A stretch of DNA of 64,000 nt from Eutreptiella sp. 'Long Island Sound 2002' (GCA_964036045.1 OZ038383.1:89561514-89625513), one strand, 5' to 3'; counted from the stretch's first letter, positions 22,829 to 35,198 are shown. Translations and numbers: made by a program. Notes: generated by a model not told the origin, from the letters alone.

Positions 22829-24321
22829 CCCACCTACCAGGACGCACCCACGGGGCTGAGGCCGATGCGCACAGAGTAATGCGGTCGGCAACACCTGGCA
22901 CATGCTTGGACCTAGAAACTGTCACAGTCACAAAGTAGGGCACTTTGAAGCATCCCTACAACAGTCCTGCGCCGGCAAGCGCAACCAACTGGGTGTTGCC
23001 GCACCCCAGCCGACTGTGTACCCTGTGTGCTGGTCAAGCAATTCAATTACCTATCTCGCTCACCAGTGGTTGGCAGCTCACTGTTGGTCCATGTCTACCC
23101 TCGACAGCAGTGGTGTTACCTATCAACTTTGAGGTCTACACATGTGTCCAACAAAACAGTGACTCTTTTTGCGGCTCTGGTTTGACCTATCAACCTGGTT
23201 GTGGTTTGACCTATCATCCTGACACATCGCAGCATGCCAAGCATACACTGGAGTTGTCGCTGCATGACAGTCAAAAGAGCTGTAAATATTGATAATAATT
23301 ATGGAGTGATGCTGCGGATGATGATGACTGATGATGCACTGACACTGAAGTCATGTGAAATGTAATGTTACATGCTGACAACAGCAGAATAAATTGAAAT
23401 CATTGCTGAGATGATGAATGATGATGAATCAATAGACTGCTGATAGACTCCTGATGAATTGATGAAGTGATGACATGAATGACACTGATATGATTGCTGA
23501 GATGAACAGCTGATTGAAATTGGAACTGAAATTGGAATCCTGCTGAATGCTTGACTTTCTCTGGAGTACCCAAGCTGAGGTATGAACATGTCACTGAAAA
23601 TCACACATGCATTGGTCGTGAACAACAGGCGCACAAGCTGGTACCGAGGGAGAAGGAATTAACACTGCCTTCTGCGGGTGTGTGTTGCCTTGAGTGTGCG
23701 TGCGCAGCTTGTGCTTCTAACCTATCACGTCAGTTGATGGTCGCTGCTTTTGGCCCCGCATCTAAGACTCTTTTCCTCTCCATCACTCTTGTTTTCTCTC
23801 TTTTCCTCTTCATTGCCTGAATTGTTTCTTGTCCTTTTTGCTCTTGACTTCTCTCCTTGTTTCTTGGTGCGTGAGCGAGGGAAGGAAGGGAGTGGTCAGG
23901 GGAGTGAGGTTAGCATGGCCAGCGCCAGGGCTTGCAGCAAACAACGAAGCCTCCTATTGACCATCAACTGAACCAAAACAACAACAAAACTGACCAACTG
24001 ACCCTGACACGACGAATTATCAACCAAAGCGTTGTACCTCCAACTAAAGGTTAGCGAGGACCTGAGTGCTTGTTTTCATGGCGCCCAAGCGAAAGAGCAA
24101 CTGCATTGTGCTTGGTGTCAGGGCGCCCAAGTTCAAGCGCAACTGCATTGTGCTCAAAATTTGCGACACCAAGCTTCTTTGCGGCCTATTTCCCCGAATG
24201 AACCTGTTGCAGTCCTTACTCTGTTGGCGTCACGGTCGCCGCGAGGGGCCTTTCTTGCTTCCAGGACTGCCATGACCCGCTGCTTGTGATCACCCTCATA
24301 CATGACGAAAGACACATTGTC
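22829..24321. other. internal non-coding part of the 4.3-kb LTR element
   Basis: No domain-bearing ORF is seen. 23,290-23,560 is a degenerate TGATGATGAA-type simple tract. The rest is unremarkable. Confidence 0.4.
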
Positions 24322-25899
24322 TTAGCTGCAGATATTTACAAGCCTTGCCATAACGGCACCAAGGTGTTTGCGTGTACTGGTTGGAGTGTTGGCTTTCTCC
24401 CATTGAGCTGTAGTCCCAGTTCCATGTGCGCCTTGTGCAAACGTGTCTCGAGGTCCCTCCTCTTGTGAATGTTCGTGGGCGCCACTGGACAGACTCCAAG
24501 TCCAGACGGGCGCTACACTGTAGTTGACTGGGAGAATACCTTTCACTTGTTGCTGGTAATCACCTTCGTATGCCTCCGCCTCTTCCTCTTCGGCATCCAC
24601 ATCTGCTTCTGCCTCTGCTTCTGCCTCTTCCTCTTCGGCATCGACGTCTCCTTCTGCCTCTTCCTCTTCGGCATCGACGTCTGCTTCTGCCTCTTCTTCT
24701 TCGGCATCAACGTCTGCTTCTGCCTCTTCCTCTTCGAGTTTGTCTTGGTAGTAGTCCTCATTTGTGTAGTACAGCTGCAGGTGGGGTCCACTGTTCTTGA
24801 GGTACCAGCACTCTAACTGTTCCTTCTCACCAATGATGAACAAATCCCAGTAGGAGTCAGCGTCCAGTTCAATGCGCTCGCTACCCTCAGAATCTTCTTC
24901 TCCTTCGTCTTCTTCATAGTGGTAGGCGGTCTGAAACTCGTTGTCCAAACGACTCAAGACCCTAGCTTTTCCTTCACTTTGCATCCAGAAGTTACAGACA
25001 ACAAGATACACAAAATCGTATAGCGCCTGAGAATCATGCCACAGCTCGCACTCACCGCAAAGAACCTTGCAACAAACCCTGGCCCAACACCTGACCGGGC
25101 TAGGTAGTAGCCTCGCAGCAGATAGTAAGTCGACGTGTCCGAACACATCTTGTAGCTGTTACGCTGTTACTTCCCGGAGATCGTCCACAACTTTGGATCC
25201 AGATTTCCAGGCAGCATCCAGTAGACTTCCCCAAAAATCCTCCAAAACCACGAGGACGACGTCTGGCGCTCTCAGCCCTGCAATATGAAAAACTTCGCGT
25301 GTCTCTTCTCCATCGTGGTCTGGCTCTTCGGCATTGGTGTTCCTCTCTTCGTCGATTTCATCCCACACTATACAGAAAGGGCAACCAAAGAAGCAACATT
25401 CACATGTGACACTCTTGGTGAGCCCGCGAGCTCGGACTTCGGCTGCCTCCTTTTCAAAGTGAGCACGTTCTTTCGCAAGACGGGCGACGATGTCATCCCA
25501 GGAACATGATTCTGTTGTGTGCGGGCTGTGTAGCCTTGCATTGACGCACGACCAGCCAATCAAGCAGTGTCTGCATTCGCCGCAGCTCTGCTTCTGCTCT
25601 GCAGCACCATCAACAAGCGCAGCACACGTAGCGCATGTATTGTCTTGTAAGTTCACCCTTTGTGTTGTGCTCGGTTCACATTGGCAATGTCCGGTGGTTG
25701 CTCTGTGTTCTACACCCTTGGGTAGTCCGAGCGGCGGTGAAGGGGAACCTCGGGATGATTCCCGGCCCTGCTGCTGGGGCCCTGGGGACTCTGCGGCGCT
25801 TGCCCATGTAGGGGGCAACAGGCGTGGAGTGGACCTATTTGGAGGTGCCTGCTTCTGCCGTAGTTTGCTGCCCCACTTACTGTTTGAAGACCATATCAT
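24322..25899 (-). CDS. gag-like candidate ORF starting inside the LTR, interrupted by one TAA
   Basis: One minus-strand frame runs from ATG 25,899, inside the right LTR, across the LTR edge at 25,646 to 25,159, where a TAA interrupts it, and on to a stop at 24,322. Part 1 (246 codons) is Ser/Pro-rich, then Cys-rich with CATC, CGECRHC and CECCFFGCPFC clusters that could bind zinc. Part 2 (274 codons) has a Trp/Tyr-containing start and four to five tandem 11-residue acidic repeats EEEEAEADVDA (24,570-24,740). The bases after the stop are CAGCTA, which fits the CARYYA stop-readthrough context known from plant viruses. I recognise no family. Gag is suggested only by position, by the LTR start and by the Cys clusters. 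Confidence 0.4.
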
Positions 25900-26385
25900 G
25901 TTTCTCCTGCTGGTTCTCCGGGTGAGACAAAATCACAGTGTGAGAAAATAGTTGCAAGGCGAGCGACGGCAAAGACTGAAACTGTAGTACTTGCTCTGAT
26001 TGGTCATTCCGGTTGTCACGTAGGTCCACAACGCCAGAGACAATACATGGGCTTACAACACCCCTGAGCAACACAAACAGGAACGTATATACATCTCTGT
26101 CAGATACAAATGGTGCAAAAAAATCTTCACAAACAGAAACATTGCGTAGCACTTTTGGTGTGCTGTCCTGGCTATCCTGCCAAGCATTCTCATCATTTCA
26201 TGATACTTTACATGCGTAGGAATAGCACGTGCGCGCGTCTGTCAAAGGCGTCGCGCTTCAATTAAGTCATCGCACTGCCTGGAGGTGAAGGCACAAAATA
26301 TGCGTGGAATATAATGTAGGTGTATATAAGATCAGCACTTGTTGTTGGATCGGGTGTCTGGCTTTGGTGGGCGACCGCAGTTACA
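25646..26385 (-). repeat. LTR of the 4.3-kb element (right copy, probably 5' LTR)
   Basis: It starts TGTAAGTTCACC and ends GCAGTTACA, and is followed directly by the GCCAG target duplication and LINE RNase H sequence. Confidence 0.9.
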
Positions 26386-29300
26386 GCCAGTTTGCTGACG
26401 ATCTGGAAGTCCACTGCTGCGTCTACTACGACCCACACATGGTGCGTGTGGTCTCGCGGTTGTTGGTGGGTATCGTTGACGGCGCCCACGATGATCGCCA
26501 GCGTCTTTAGTTCTCCGTAAGAGGAGGCCCCGAAGATGGTGGCCCCTGTGAGGTGGTGTTGGCGTAATCGGCCCGCCGCGTCTGTCCGTAGCTCCAAGGC
26601 TGCCCCCCGCCCGGCCACTGGGGTGAGGTTCGTGGTACCCGAGGCATCCGCAAAGATGACTGCTCTTGCGGTCGTCCGGGTTTGGCAGGCGGCACAGCGT
26701 CGTCAGCTGGTAGCCGTGGACTCCCGCCCCCTGCTCCGTGGTGGCCCATGGCGTGGTGGTGGCCCTTTGGAGACTTCGGGTGGCGTAGACGCCTATTCCC
26801 TGGTGGATGATCTCGGTCGCCGCTGGGTTCATGCGTACATAGTCGATGTTCCCTTCGTGGCCTTGCGTGAGATAGCCGTACACATATTGGAGCAGGTACC
26901 CCTTCTGTGGCTGGATTGTGGTCCATTCAATTGTCTGCCAGTCCTGGACTTGGGAGCAGCGGTGTTTAACCGGGTAGGTGGGGGCCTCTGGCGTGGTACT
27001 ACGGTGCTTGGCCAGCACCGGGAAGGTAAGGGCTGTGTGTTTGGTGTCCCACGTTCCCCGGTGGAATCTCCATTCCGCTGTGGTGTTGGGTCTCGACGCG
27101 ACTGTGGCCGTGTCCTCCGCCAAAGCCTGTTCAAAGTGTGTGTGCAGCCACCGGTGTTGTTCCCGGGTAGCGTGGGCCGTTGGTGTGTGGTAATAGCGTG
27201 CCAGCAGTTGGAGGAGGGGCCATGGAGTGGCCAGCACCTGTGGCCCACATCTCAAGCAAGTGGTGGGGGTGCCCGTCAGCGCGTCCCCTGGCAGTGGCGG
27301 CGGACAGAAGTTGCGTGCCGTGGGCGGCGGTAGCATCCACAAGTTACCGTGCGCCCTGCCAGGTCGCAACGTCGTTTTGAGGACGTTGGGCGCCAGGAGG
27401 AGTACCGCTGGGACCCTTGTGCCCGTTACATACTCCTCTTGTTCCGGCGGTTGGTGGTGGGCCTGCTTCCCGCGTGGTGGGGCCCGTGGTAGTGGCTGTT
27501 TGTGCGTGCTCCAAAACAGACCGTATGCCTCACGTACTTCCCCATCGGTCGGCTGTGGGTGTCCGGTTTGTGTGGCCGCGTTTCGCATGTGACTCTCCAG
27601 GACCGATTTGTTGGGCCACTCCGGGTGCTGCAGGAAGGGGACATGGTGTGTGCCTACTTGCTGGAGGGCCCGCATCTGGTTCGGGCTGACTCGTACTAGG
27701 TGTAGGGTGGTGTCCACCAGGTCCAGAGTGGTGATGCTCCCCGTTGATCCTCCACCCCCATCGGTGTGTAGGATCGCCATAGGACCGGTCTCCTTGCACG
27801 GATGGTTTGTTTCGATGACATGTTGGTGGTGGGGTAGCAGGAGTTGTAGGTGGTTCCATATGCCGGTCCCTACCTTGGTGGGGAGCCCTCGTTGATGAAG
27901 TATGTACTGGCAACAGGTGTTGTGATGGTATTGGGCCTCTCGCAGTGTCAGCGTGAAGACCTCCCTCATCTCTGGTTCATGGTTGTGCATGAGGCGGTGC
28001 AGGTGGGTCCCGGTGTGAGCCGTGTACGCGTTGCGTACAAGGTGATCGGTGTTGTCCCCATAGTATGGTGGTGACGCAGTGCGCACCGCTGCGGGTGTGA
28101 CATGGGTCGGGGGCCGTGGATGGTCCACGCTGTCAGTACCCTGGCAGCGGCCTCCTGCAGCATTTGTTTGGGGTGCGTTAGGTGCAGGGCTTGGAACCCT
28201 ATGGCTGCGTTGAGTACGGCTTGGAGGAAGTAGGCCAGGGCCTGGGTTGACAGCGCCACGATGCGTGCTATGACCAGTGTCCGCGTCAAGTGCCGTATCA
28301 GGTTGAGTGGTCGGGTACCCTCGTTTGTGGTGGCCACTTGTTGGACTCCCAGGTAGGTGGCCGTGCTCACTGGGTTCATGGGCGGGTCTCCGGGGCGGAG
28401 GGGCGGCGGTGGTGCGTTGTGCACCATGGTGGCAGATTTGACGTTGTGCACCAGTAGCTGGTTGCCCTCCGGATAATTGGTGACATCATGGAGTACTTTG
28501 GTGGCCCTGGTGGCGTCCGGGGTGGTTGGCAGGGGCTGGCGGGCGGTGGCGGTTACCACCGCAATATCGTCCGCGAATCCTAGGAGCGTGGTCCGTAGGG
28601 GGTATGGTGCCACGTCCGGGTAGGTGCGTCGCATGTGAAAGGCCAGCACGAGGGTGACGAGCAGGAAGAGGAATGGGCCCTCCGCATCCCCTTGTCGGAC
28701 CCCACTGGTGGGGTGGACCCATGGGGTGGTGCCCATATCCGTTTTCACTGCATACATGCGGGTGGCAAGGTATGCTTGTAGGAAATCCGGAAAGGGGAGT
28801 CACATATGTTTCCAGACGGCTCGTAGGAGGCGGTGCGGGGTGTTGGGGAAGGCCCGCTTGACATCCAGGGACGTGATGATGAGGCTGATCGGGTCCATGT
28901 CTACCACGGCGTCTTGCATAAATATGGCCTTCAGCGGCGACCTACCCGGTATGGCTGCCCACATCGTGGGCGGTACAGCAAGGTATACTGCCGGGGCCAC
29001 CCGTTTGGAGATGAGCATCCGGATGAGTTTGGCTTCCGTGGTGGCGCACACTTTGGGCCTCCAGTTGTCTGGGTTCGCCCAGTCGCCTTTCTTGTACATC
29101 CGGTGTACCACGTTTGCCCAATCGGGTGGTACGTCTGTTTTGCCCATGGTGTTATCCCATAGGCGGGCGGCCAAGTGTCTTTTCAGGTTCAGCGGAAGCC
29201 TGCGAAAGAGGTCCGCCGGGAGGCCGTCTACCCCCGGGTTTTTTCCCGGTTGTAGTTTGTACAGTATTTCATCCAGTTCCCGAATGGTGAACGGGGTGCG

Positions 29301-29730
29301 GTGCATGTCTCGTTGCTGCGTCCCGTTGTACAGTTTCGGCAAATGCGATATCCATTCCTCCGTGTACGCGGATAACTCTTCGTCTTCGGTGTTGTGTTGG
29401 CGTTGGAAGCTGTTGAGGACTTCTTCCAGGACCACCTTGGGGTCGTTGGTCACTGTGCCGTTTTGCAGGCGCACCGCCTTGATGCCTCGGTGGCCGGTTT
29501 CCCCCAGGACTTTGTCCACGTGCTTTAAGGACTTGTAGGGCTTGGGGTTCTGAAAGTAATGTTGCTGTTCCTGTGCCAGTTCCTTCGCTCGGCGGACGTG
29601 CCACTCTCTGAGCTGCCGGCGTGTGGTGTCCAGTCGTGCGGCAATGTTTTGGGCGTCGTGCTGGGCCTGTGGGTCATGGGTGTGTATCGCTGTATGTAGT
29701 GCCCGTTTGTCGCGCCATATGGCGGTAACC
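26386..29730 (-). pseudogene. LINE ORF2, central part: reverse transcriptase and N-terminal RNase H
   Basis: From 29,730 down: a Trp/Arg-rich linker between endonuclease and RT, then RT with KNPGVDGLPADLF, SLDVKRAFPNTPH, SGVRQGD-type TSGVRQGDAEGPF and the catalytic FADD box (LLGFADDIAVV). A TGA at 28,800-28,802 lies inside RT between the DVKRAF and GVRQGD blocks. The frame changes near 28,080 into a His/Pro/Thr-rich thumb and connection region, and again near 26,690. RNase H then begins: FADASG (Asp), SSYGELKTLAIIV (Glu) and VWVVVDAAVDF (Asp). The coding sequence stops at the LTR insertion (26,390) and resumes at 22,089. The zinc-like CLRCG near 27,270 is probably incidental. Confidence 0.8.
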
Positions 29731-29773
29731 CACCTATGATTTTAGCAGCTTTTTTTTCCCAAAATTCAAAGTC
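29731..29773. repeat. left inverted end of the 9.1-kb segment
   Basis: Reads CACCTATGAT, TTTAGCAGCT, a T-run and CCCAAAATTCAAAGTC. It matches the complement of 38,798-38,842 with two substitutions and a 2-base length difference. Confidence 0.75.
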
Positions 29774-30149
29774 ATGCATTTTCAGAACGGCGATATCAAA
29801 CTGTACACAGTAGTACTGTTGTTTTTGTGTTTTCTCAAAATTTTAACAAAATTATGCTGTCGCTGTAACTGGAGCCGCAGATCAACTCTCAACAACTGCC
29901 GCGTACGCGAGTTTCAGATTCCCGACCGCCGTGCGCAATAGAAAATCGCCAAAAAGTCCACTTTTTTTCGCAGTTGGAAGCAAAGTAAAGGCATGAGCGT
30001 GTCCCCGAGATCAATACCTTGCTGCTGACCTGAAAAAAATCCAGATTGGCAGGCACCGATTTTGAGAAATTCACACTCTTCTAGCCAAAGACCACTCCTT
30101 TTCATGGTTTTAGGGTCTATGGGGGGCATGTAGAGGGCCTTACAGGGCT

Positions 30150-31615
30150 GGAAGGAGTGGTATAGAGGTGATATATGAACAAACTGTCATCAGCATTGGT
30201 AGAAGCCTACATGACAAGCGATGTTTTGCCTTTATTCTAGGCTATTCATCCCTTTCTCATGCACCATGGGGCCCAATATCCATATGGTTCATAGGTAGGG
30301 TTTTGATCACCTATCACCGTCCACACACATGTTTGGGGCTTGGGTTGGTATTGTATGCATTTGAATGATAAGAACTACATAAAATATGATACTATGTGCA
30401 TAAGAATGGGATGAACAATGAACATTTGAGGTGTTTTTGGCCCTATTTTGCACCGTTTGTGGTCCATTTCCATATGGTTCATAGGTAGGGTTTTGCATGC
30501 CTATCACCGTACACACACATGTTTGGGGGCTTAGGCTGTTATTGTAAGCATTCGTATGATAGGTGCCACATATAATATGATAGTATGTGTATAAGAATGG
30601 GATGAACGATGAACATTTGAGGTGTTTTTGGCCCTATTTTGCACCGTTTGTGGTCCAATATCCATATGGTTCATAGGTAGGGTTTTGATCACCTATCACC
30701 GTCCACACACATGTTTGGGGCATAAGATGGTATTGTATGCATTTGAATGATAAGAACTACATAAACTATGATACTACGGGCATAAGAAAGGGATGAAAGA
30801 TGTAGATTTGAGGTGTTTTTGTTCCGTTTTTGCACCTTTTGCGCTCCATATCCATATGGTTCATAGGTAGGGTTTTGATCACCTATCACCGTCCACGCAC
30901 ATGTTTGGGGCATAGGATGGTATTGTAAGCATTTGAATGCTGGTTGATAAATAAAATATGATACTACGGGCACAAGCATGGGATGAACAATGTAGTTTTC
31001 TGGTGTTTTTGGCCCGTTTTTTCACCATTTGTGCTCCATATCCATATGGTTCATAGGTAGGGTTTCGATCACCTATCACCGTCCACAAACATGTTTTGGG
31101 CTTGGGTTGGTATTGTATGCAGTTGAATGATAAGAACTACATAAACTATGATACTACGGGCATAAGAATGTGATGAACAATGTAGATTTGAGGTGTTTTT
31201 GGCCCGTTTTTGCACCTTTTGCGCTCCATATCCATATGGTTCATAGGTAGGGTTTTGATCACCTATCACCGTCCACACACATGTTTGGGGCATAGGATGG
31301 TATTGTAAGCATTTGAATGCTGGGTAAGAAATAAAAAATGATACTACGGGCACAAGCATGGGATGAACAATGTAGCTTTGAGGTGTTTTTGGCCCGTTTT
31401 TTCACCATTTGTGCTCCATATCCATATGGTTCATAGGTAGGGTTTTGATCACCTATCACCGTCCACACACATGTTTGGGGCATAAGATGGTATTATAAGT
31501 ATTTGAATGAGAGGTACTAAATGCAATATGATACTATGTGCACAGGAGTGGGTTGAACAATGTAGATTTGAGGTGGTTTCGGCGCATTTTTGCACCTTTT
31601 GTGGTCGATATCCAC
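30150..31615. repeat. about 190-bp AT-rich tandem satellite, about 7 copies
   Basis: The block CCATATGGTTCATAGGTAGG recurs near 30,280, 30,469, 30,660, 30,850, 31,040, 31,229 and 31,420, each followed by CACCTATCACCGTCCACACA or a close variant. The last unit degenerates after 31,500. A single further unit sits at 38,110-38,285. Confidence 0.92.
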
Positions 31616-33170
31616 GGTGGACAAGTATTGCAAAATTCTGGTCATACCTGACGTTGTTCCACACCACATATAATCATATACAAAGATTGTCTCACTGCCT
31701 TCATGCCATTGTTGCGTGCTTTGTGTGCCAAGAGGAGGTATTCCCTGTGTATTACGCCTTCCGAGGTAGGGTGAGCGGAGGGTGAAAAGACGGTGATCGA
31801 ACATGACCTTGCTCCACACCACAAATTCTAATATACAAAGATTGTCTCACTGCCTTCATGCCCTTGTTGCGTCCTTCTTGTGCCAATAGGAGGCTTGTCC
31901 GGTGTATTACGCCTTCCTAGGTAGGGTGAGCAAAGGGTGAAAAGACAGTGAACTAAGGGTGGACGAATGGTCAAAAGACAGTGAGGGAATAGTGAATTGC
32001 GAGCATGCATGGCAACCAAATGTGATTTCCCTTTGGTACAACCCACAGGGCTAAGCAATGGCTCCTATGCTGACGTAGATGAGGCAGTTTGAGAACATTG
32101 CCTGGCTTTGTGTTTGCGCTGCCATTGCTTCATTGCCCACATCGCACTCATATCATGTTTGTGACCTACCGAGGTATGGGGGAAATTTCATCCGGTTTCA
32201 AATTGGATGGTTGCCCATGTCATGTGTCTCGTTATGGGCAGATGAAATATCACACACACAACACACACCACACGCACTCAGTGGAATGTACCAATGTGCA
32301 TTGCAACGCGCGTTGCATGGCAACCCAAAGAGCCGGCTTAGGCAATGTCCTAGAAACACTTGGTGGCAACAATCTCCCAAACAGCTGTTTTTGCACTTTT
32401 GAACCCACAATGGTTGATTTCATTGCTGTCGCTGTGCTTTCGTGTGAATTGGCATTGATGAAATTTTTCCCTAAGGCTTGGTTAGGCTTGCCAAGCAGCA
32501 AATCTTGACCCTACATGCCTTTTACTCAAGATAATCTTCCGGAGGGTGCAAAAAGTGCCCCTGAATAGCCATGTTTGCACTTTTGATGCCACAAATGCGG
32601 ATTAGAGTGATTTCGTTGTGATTTCGTCGTGATTACCAACCTGAGTGATTTGTGGAACCCAACAAGATAACTCCATGCATGCACACACATTTGCATTTGC
32701 ATATTGATGGTATGTTGGGTGAATTGTATGGGAATGCTTAAATTCGATCCAGTGGTGGAGGACAGAAGCAACCGTTAGGGAGCTTGTGGGTCCATGCTTG
32801 AAATATCATAGTTGAAATATCGCAGAGGAAATATCACAGTTGTGTCGGTCATTTTTTGCCCGCCTGTCCCATCTCTCCATTCAAGTGGTGGTTTGGCTTG
32901 CTGTTGTGGTGGTTGATAATTCTGCTGCGGTTGCAATCCATGATGCATGATGCATGATGCTCCACTTCTCTTCTCAAAGCAATGTTGTCTATCCCGCAAA
33001 TTGGCGGTACTCTTCCAGTGTTGGCAAGGGAGCAACTGTGCATGTGGCTGCTGTGTTGGAGTTCCTGAGCAATGAGATGTTGGAGCTTGCGGCCAACGCG
33101 TCAAGAGAAAACAAGAAGTAGCAACGTATCACGCCTCGGCTCTTGATGGTATGCACTGTGTGCCCCGTGC
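31616..33170. other. unassigned sequence with one short local duplication
   Basis: A block with CAAAGATTGTCTCACTGCC occurs near 31,682 and again near 31,835, about 152 bases apart. The remainder shows no domain-bearing ORF. Confidence 0.4.
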
Positions 33171-33740
33171 ACATCCCATGTTGCACGCACGCACCAACTG
33201 TGCACACTGCGCGCACGCATTGTGCACACTGCATGCACGCACGCATGCACAATATCAGTGTGTCACAATATTAGTGCCTTCTGTCTGCTAAGAGTTTCAG
33301 CGAATATCTCTTGGTCTGGGTGACAGAACTACTTCGCTGATTGTCCGTTTCCGACTCAGATTATGTCTTTTTGACACTGTGGAGCTTTTGCTCGTGCCTT
33401 TGGCATTGCGTTTTGCACTGTGCACACTGCACGCACACATTGTGCACGCTGCACGCACGCGGCAGAGGTGGGGCATGCATGCGTTGTGCGTGCCCTGTGC
33501 ATGCTTTGTGCATGTTGGGGGGACTTCGGGGCACAGGGCGGGTGTGTATCCAACCATTTCGAAATGATGCCATGAACGACGCCAGCCAAGTGGCCCTGCA
33601 CGACCTTGAAATGGAGAGAGATGGGAAAGGGTTTTAGGGATGGGTTAAGGAAGCCAAAACTTTCCTCAAGTACACGAAGTATGCACGCACGCACGGTGCA
33701 CACTGCACGCACGCATTCTGCACACTGCGCGCATCTTATT
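33171..33740. repeat. scattered GCACGCACGCATTGTGCAC minisatellite fragments
   Basis: Short clusters of the 22-bp GTGCAC-containing unit occur near 33,180-33,245, 33,415-33,460 and 33,680-33,730, separated by unrelated sequence. They are the same family as the longer arrays at 34.9 and 35.8 kb. Confidence 0.7.
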
Positions 33741-34280
33741 CTCTTGGCCATCGCCTCTTAACCCATTTTTTTTGTGGGGTGGACTCGATGCAAGGCATGC
33801 TGGAACGGCGCGTTCCGGACTGCAGATGCACCAAATTCTGCGATCGCTTTGCGATAAATAGGGTGCCACGTGGGGGCGAAGACACTCGTTCAAGTCATCC
33901 TCCAAAAACTGACCCACTGTGAGCACTCCTGCCCGAACGAGCGCTGGCGCAAAAGGAAAGTTGAAGTCTGTTCATTGCGAAAGGCGGCATTGTGACAGAC
34001 ACGCTGATGAGCTTTGCATCCCCTTCTGTTCATCACACAGGGCCAGTCGCCGATACATGTTGCCGTCGGTTCATATGCCGCCGTTGAGGCGTTGAGGCCG
34101 GATGACGCCTTGGTATTGAGGATGCAAGAGGCCTTGGCAGCGTTCCTCCCCCTCCTGTTCAAGGTGCCGCGTGTCCAAGATACAACTTGTGCATGTACCG
34201 CATTATTTTGGGACCTGGCTACAAGGGTACTGTTCCATGGGAATCAGTAACATCAAGAATGTGCTGAAGCTGCATTTGAC
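33741..34280. other. unassigned sequence upstream of the permease fragments
   Basis: The frame near 34,040-34,180 (Val/Ala/Leu-rich) might be a further exon remnant, but I cannot recognise it. Nothing else is evident. Confidence 0.3.
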
Positions 34281-34284
34281 GCTC

Positions 34285-34472
34285 TCTGAATTGCAATCCT
34301 TGGATTCATGACACTGGTGCTACTGGCAGACACAAAGAGGGAGCCCCTGCTGGAGCACGTTGAGTGGGGCACCCTCTTGTTCTTTGCAGCACTCTTTGTG
34401 CTCATGCACGGTCTCGAAAAGCTTGGGCTCATTGAGTGGATTGGAAATGTTGTGGTTACGATCATCGAAGCG
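34285..34472 (+). pseudogene. P-protein/ArsB-type permease exon, copy 1
   Basis: The frame encodes two hydrophobic segments around [20 protein letters not shown] and continues [18 protein letters not shown]. This resembles the conserved core of OCA2/P-protein-type permeases (SLC13/ArsB-like fold), where a [17 protein letters not shown]-like block is characteristic. The exon ends exactly at GCG followed by GTACGT (34,473), a good splice donor, so it derives from an intron-containing host gene. A TGA stands near 34,278-34,280 where the second copy has TGG, so this copy is not intact. Only this exon and possibly the hydrophobic exon at 34,756 are represented; the rest of the permease is not seen nearby. 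Confidence 0.6.
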
Positions 34473-34755
34473 GTACGTTGTTGCATTGCGCATTGGTTAT
34501 CAAGGCAGTAGGAATACGTAATGCCACCGCATGCAGGGATTCCATTTCATGCGAAAAGGTTGCATGGCCGCAACACATGACAGAAAACAGTGATCAGTCT
34601 GTGGGTCTCATTGTTTTTTTAATTTTGTTTTGTGCAAGCAGGAATCCAGTTTCTGCCACCCTCGGTACCTACCCCCTGTGATGCGCGGTCGCTGGCATGG
34701 CGGTAAGTGAGTCCCTCACCGCCTCTCACAACACATTCCAACTTTTCATCCCTAG

Positions 34756-34849
34756 GAAAAGAGATGGCGGCAGTGGTTGCTATCATGGCAACCATTATGA
34801 CAGCTTTTTTGATATTTGGGCAAATGGTTACGGCAGCGTCGATTGCAGG
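34756..34849 (+). pseudogene. hydrophobic exon-like fragment, copy 1 (same permease?)
   Basis: It follows a pyrimidine-rich acceptor-like TTTTCATCCCTAG and encodes one strongly hydrophobic segment ([19 protein letters not shown]). It ends near GCAGG followed by GTGGCG, a possible donor. Its place upstream of the second permease exon, with only a minisatellite between, fits an exon-intron-exon order. Assignment to the permease is inference. Confidence 0.35.
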
Positions 34850-34899
34850 GTGGCGTTAACGCAACCAAATGGGGGATGGAGGCTTGATGAAAATGTTTG

Positions 34900-35195
34900 T
34901 AGTGTGCACGCACGCATTGTGCACGCTGCACGCCCGCATTGTGCAAACTGCACGCACGCACTGTGCACAGTGCACGCACACATTGTGCACGCTGCACGCC
35001 CGCATTGTGCACGCGGCACGCCCGCATTGTGCACACGGCAAGCACGCATTGTGCACACTGCACGCACGCATTGTGCACGCTACACGCACGCATTGTGCAC
35101 GCTGCACGCCCGCATTGTGTACGCTGCACACACGCATTGTGGACACTGCACGCACGCACTGTGCACACTGCACGCACGCACTGTGCACGCTGCAT
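34900..35195. repeat. 22-bp minisatellite within a putative intron, about 13 units
   Basis: Units of the form GCACGCACGCATTGTGCACGCT follow each other without spacers, each holding the palindrome GTGCAC. The array fills the interval between the hydrophobic exon and permease exon copy 2. Confidence 0.9.
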
Positions 35196-35198
35196 TTG

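Larger units (their letters stand above)
22090..26385 (-). mobile_element. 4.3-kb LTR retrotransposon, probably non-autonomous, inserted in the LINE
   Basis: Direct terminal repeats of about 740 bp begin TGTA and end TTACA, and the element is flanked by the 5-bp duplication GCCAG (22,085-22,089 and 26,386-26,390). Removing the element plus one GCCAG leaves the LINE RNase H frame continuous, which fixes the boundaries. The internal 2.8 kb encodes no reverse transcriptase, integrase or protease that I can recognise. A Cys-rich/acidic ORF reads minus-strand from inside the right LTR inwards, so orientation is probably minus. I see no primer-binding site matching a tRNA CCA end on either side. 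A purine-rich tract (GGTAGGTGGG, minus strand) touches the left LTR. Confidence 0.85.
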
